A stretch of DNA of 47,083 bases. It comes from Thiopseudomonas sp. (GTDB lineage Bacteria; Pseudomonadota; Gammaproteobacteria; Pseudomonadales; Pseudomonadaceae). Of the stretch, positions 45,748-47,083 are shown in pieces. The translations under genes were made by a program, and so were the position numbers. Where the stretch lies: assembly GCA_018384595.1 (NCBI GenBank), contig JAHAYO010000108.1, positions 1 to 47,083 on the forward strand, read 5' to 3'. The first letter of the stretch is position 1, and each line of letters starts with the position of its first letter. The notes under the pieces are model-generated. The model searched no databases, was not told the origin of the DNA, and worked only from the letters and a program-made list of their open reading frames with translations.

Positions 45748-46671
45748 ATGTTGAATAAAGGTTTGCCCGTTGCGTTGGTCCTGTGCGCCTGCTTGGGTGG
45801 CACGACCGGTACCATGGCGGCCCAGTGGCCGATGCCGGCAGCGGGCAATGATCTGGTGGGTGAGGTGCAGATTCACACAGCAAGCTATGAAGACACTTTT
45901 GCCGATATCGGCAAGGTCAAGCATCTGGGCTATCTGGAAATGGTGGCCGCCAACCCGCATGTGGACGCTTGGGTGCCTGGTGTGAACAAAGAAATCATCT
46001 TGCCGACCCGTTACATCCTGCCGGCGGTCGAGCGTACCGGCATCGTGATGAATTTGGCCGAATACCGGCTGTATTTTTATGACAAAAAGGGCACGCTGCA
46101 CACCTATCCGATTGGCATTGGCCGTGAGGGCTGGAGCTCGCCGGTCAACAGCACAACCATCACCGTGAAAACACCCAACCCAGGCTGGACACCGCCCCGG
46201 TCCATCCTGAAAGAGCACGCCGAGGCCGGCGATCCGCTACCGTCCTACGTCCCGCCGGGGCCGGACAACCCGCTGGGGCCTTATAAAATGACCTTGGGCT
46301 TGCCCGGCTACTTGATTCATGGCTCCAATAAAAAATTCGGCATCGGGATGCGCGTCAGCCACGGTTGTTTTCGCATGCTGAACCACAATGTGCTGGAGCT
46401 GGCCGAGATGGTGCCCGTGGGCACCAAGGTGCGCATCATCAATGAACCCTACAAATTGGGCTGGGAAGGTGATCAGCTGTACCTAGAAGCCCATACCCCG
46501 CTGGATGACCATGGCGAGCCGTCCATAGTGGATAAGCATGAGCTGGTGATGAAACTGATTCAGTCCCGCGAAGATGTGCAGCAGCAAGCGCGTATCGACT
46601 GGAATCGGGTGCGCGAAGTGGTCGCGAGCGAAAGCGGCATTCCTGAGGTGATCGGTAGCCGCCTGCCGTAA
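45748..46671 (+). CDS. L,D-transpeptidase, ErfK/YbiS type with LysM-like N-terminus
   Basis: A 307-aa periplasmic enzyme. The signal peptide (1-24) is followed by a LysM-like segment (about 48-90; FADIGKVKHLGYLEMVAANP), then the YkuD domain. The catalytic motif is VSHGCFRM, with His205 and Cys207. The sequence YPIGIGREGWSSPVNSTTITVKT and IHGSNKKFGIGMRVSHG agree with ErfK/YbiS/YcfS proteins that attach outer-membrane lipoproteins to, or cross-link, peptidoglycan. ATG 45748 has a purine-rich AAAGG upstream. It is followed closely by a tRNA gene promoter. Confidence 0.92.
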   Translation: MLNKGLPVALVLCACLGGTTGTMAAQWPMPAAGNDLVGEVQIHTASYEDTFADIGKVKHLGYLEMVAANPHVDAWVPGVNKEIILPTRYILPAVERTGIVMNLAEYRLYFYDKKGTLHTYPIGIGREGWSSPVNSTTITVKTPNPGWTPPRSILKEHAEAGDPLPSYVPPGPDNPLGPYKMTLGLPGYLIHGSNKKFGIGMRVSHGCFRMLNHNVLELAEMVPVGTKVRIINEPYKLGWEGDQLYLEAHTPLDDHGEPSIVDKHELVMKLIQSREDVQQQARIDWNRVREVVASESGIPEVIGSRLP

Positions 46672-46687
46672 TATTTAGCCCTAGGTG

Positions 46688-46715
46688 TTGACAAGGGCGG
46701 CGCAGCCTGTAGAAT
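46688..46715 (+). promoter_or_regulatory. tRNA-Val promoter
   Basis: TTGACA (46688-46693), a 16-nt spacer and TAGAAT (46710-46715), followed by a GC-rich discriminator (ACGCCGCC). This is the pattern of a stringently controlled stable-RNA promoter. Confidence 0.78.
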
Positions 46716-46728
46716 ACGCCGCCATCAC

Positions 46729-46805
46729 AGGCACATAGCTCAGCTGGTTAGAGCACCACCTTGACATGGTGGGGGTCGTTGGTTCGAATCCAATTGTGCC
46801 TACCA
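46729..46805 (+). tRNA. tRNA-Val (GAC anticodon)
   Basis: A complete cloverleaf of 77 nt with encoded CCA (46803-46805). The acceptor stem is 46729-46735 with 46795-46801 (7 bp). The D arm is GCTC/GAGC. The anticodon stem CCACC/GGTGG (46756-46760 with 46768-46772) has loop TTGACAT and anticodon GAC at 46763-46765, reading valine codons GUC/GUU. The T stem is GTTGG/CCAAT with loop TTCGAAT. A strong promoter precedes and a terminator follows. Confidence 0.95.
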
Positions 46806-46820
46806 AATTGTAATAAATAG

Positions 46821-46858
46821 AAACAGCCACTTACGAGTAAAATCGGGTGGCTGTTTTT
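46821..46858 (+). terminator. Terminator after tRNA-Val
   Basis: A 10-bp stem (46821-46830 with 46847-46856) of AAACAGCCAC/GTGGCTGTTT and a 16-nt loop, ending in a T-run. Confidence 0.85.
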
Positions 46859-47018
46859 GTTTGTGCTGAAAAAAACTTGCGGCGCAAAACAGCTCAGGTG
46901 AACGCCAGCCTGATGCTTGGCAGGGTAAGGTACAGAGCTTATTTGGCAGGCAAGAGAGAGTCGGCGGCTTCTAAATCCGAGTACAAACACTCTGGCTCAG
47001 TAAAGGGGGAGATAGGCG

Positions 47019-47083
47019 ATGACAGTTCAGATTGCAGAGAGACTGTGCTATGAGGGCAATAATGTAGCCATACATACGACCCC
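47019..47083 (+). CDS. Start of a hypothetical protein (partial, runs off the window)
   Basis: ATG 47019 is preceded by AAAGGGGGA at a workable distance, and the frame stays open to the end of the window (21 codons, starting MTVQIAERLCYEGNNVAIHT). I do not recognise the family. It lies about 210 bp past a tRNA gene, a position where integrated elements often begin, but no integrase or repeat of the tRNA 3' end is visible in the part shown. Confidence 0.45.
   Translation, partial: MTVQIAERLCYEGNNVAIHTT

Overview
The window looks like the chromosome of a gammaproteobacterium of the family Pseudomonadaceae. The evidence is gene order: flaG-fliD-fliS-fliT-fleQ, divergent mltF/purL, NUDIX-gamma carbonic anhydrase-DUF1289-purT, rpmF-plsX-fabD-fabG-acpP-fabF-pabC-mltG-tmk-holB-pilZ-tatD, and cysM-rlmD-relA are all Pseudomonas-type blocks. 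Several proteins (FleQ, PilZ at 118 aa, MltF) match my memory of their P. aeruginosa counterparts closely. The blocks are joined differently from the reference Pseudomonas layout I remember, so this is probably a divergent or rearranged lineage. I see no prophage, transposon, CRISPR array or rRNA. The genes are tightly packed, with many ATGA, TGATG and TAATG start/stop overlaps.

Layout. 1-4521: end of the flagellar filament block (flaG tail, fliD cap, two fliS paralogues, a fliT-like chaperone, master regulator fleQ). The second fliS has a textbook sigma-28 promoter. 4538-7241: yheU, a YuiF-type antiporter and a small secreted lytic transglycosylase. 7338-9440 (minus): SPFH/slipin and NfeD membrane-microdomain genes followed by a single-domain FtsZ-like gene. 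9586-9710: a candidate small RNA with C-rich loops. 9776-16796: GNAT-like protein, DAHP synthase, mltF and purL. 17009-19198: a three-gene phospholipid cassette (CDP-alcohol phosphatidyltransferase, acyltransferase, CdsA-like). 19221-24624: L,D-transpeptidase, CoA pyrophosphatase, gamma carbonic anhydrase, DUF1289, purT, CorB-like transporter, CcsA/HemX-like protein.

24788-35711 is the ribosome/fatty-acid/phospholipid supercluster and its downstream replication and envelope genes. 35712-35949 carries an inverted pair of REP-like repeats. 35950-41661 holds cysM, rlmD, relA, a TauE-type permease and a SirB2 protein. 41666-45152 (minus) holds an aminotransferase followed by a FliK-like/FlhB-C-terminal-like pair. 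45424-46671 holds a small hypothetical protein and a periplasmic L,D-transpeptidase. A tRNA-Val(GAC) follows, and a partial gene runs off the end.

The main theme is envelope and growth: phospholipid and fatty-acid synthesis (plsX, fab genes, the ynb-like cassette), peptidoglycan remodelling (three lytic transglycosylases including MltG, two L,D-transpeptidases) and membrane organisation (SPFH, NfeD). Purine synthesis and the stringent response (purL, purT, relA) are also present. The best candidate for something undescribed is the FtsZ-like protein at 7338-7889. It ends just before the T7 catalytic loop, lacks the guanine-contacting Asp, and is followed at once by a terminator, so it appears to be a complete one-domain gene beside SPFH/NfeD. 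The C-loop small RNA candidate and the lipid cassette come next.
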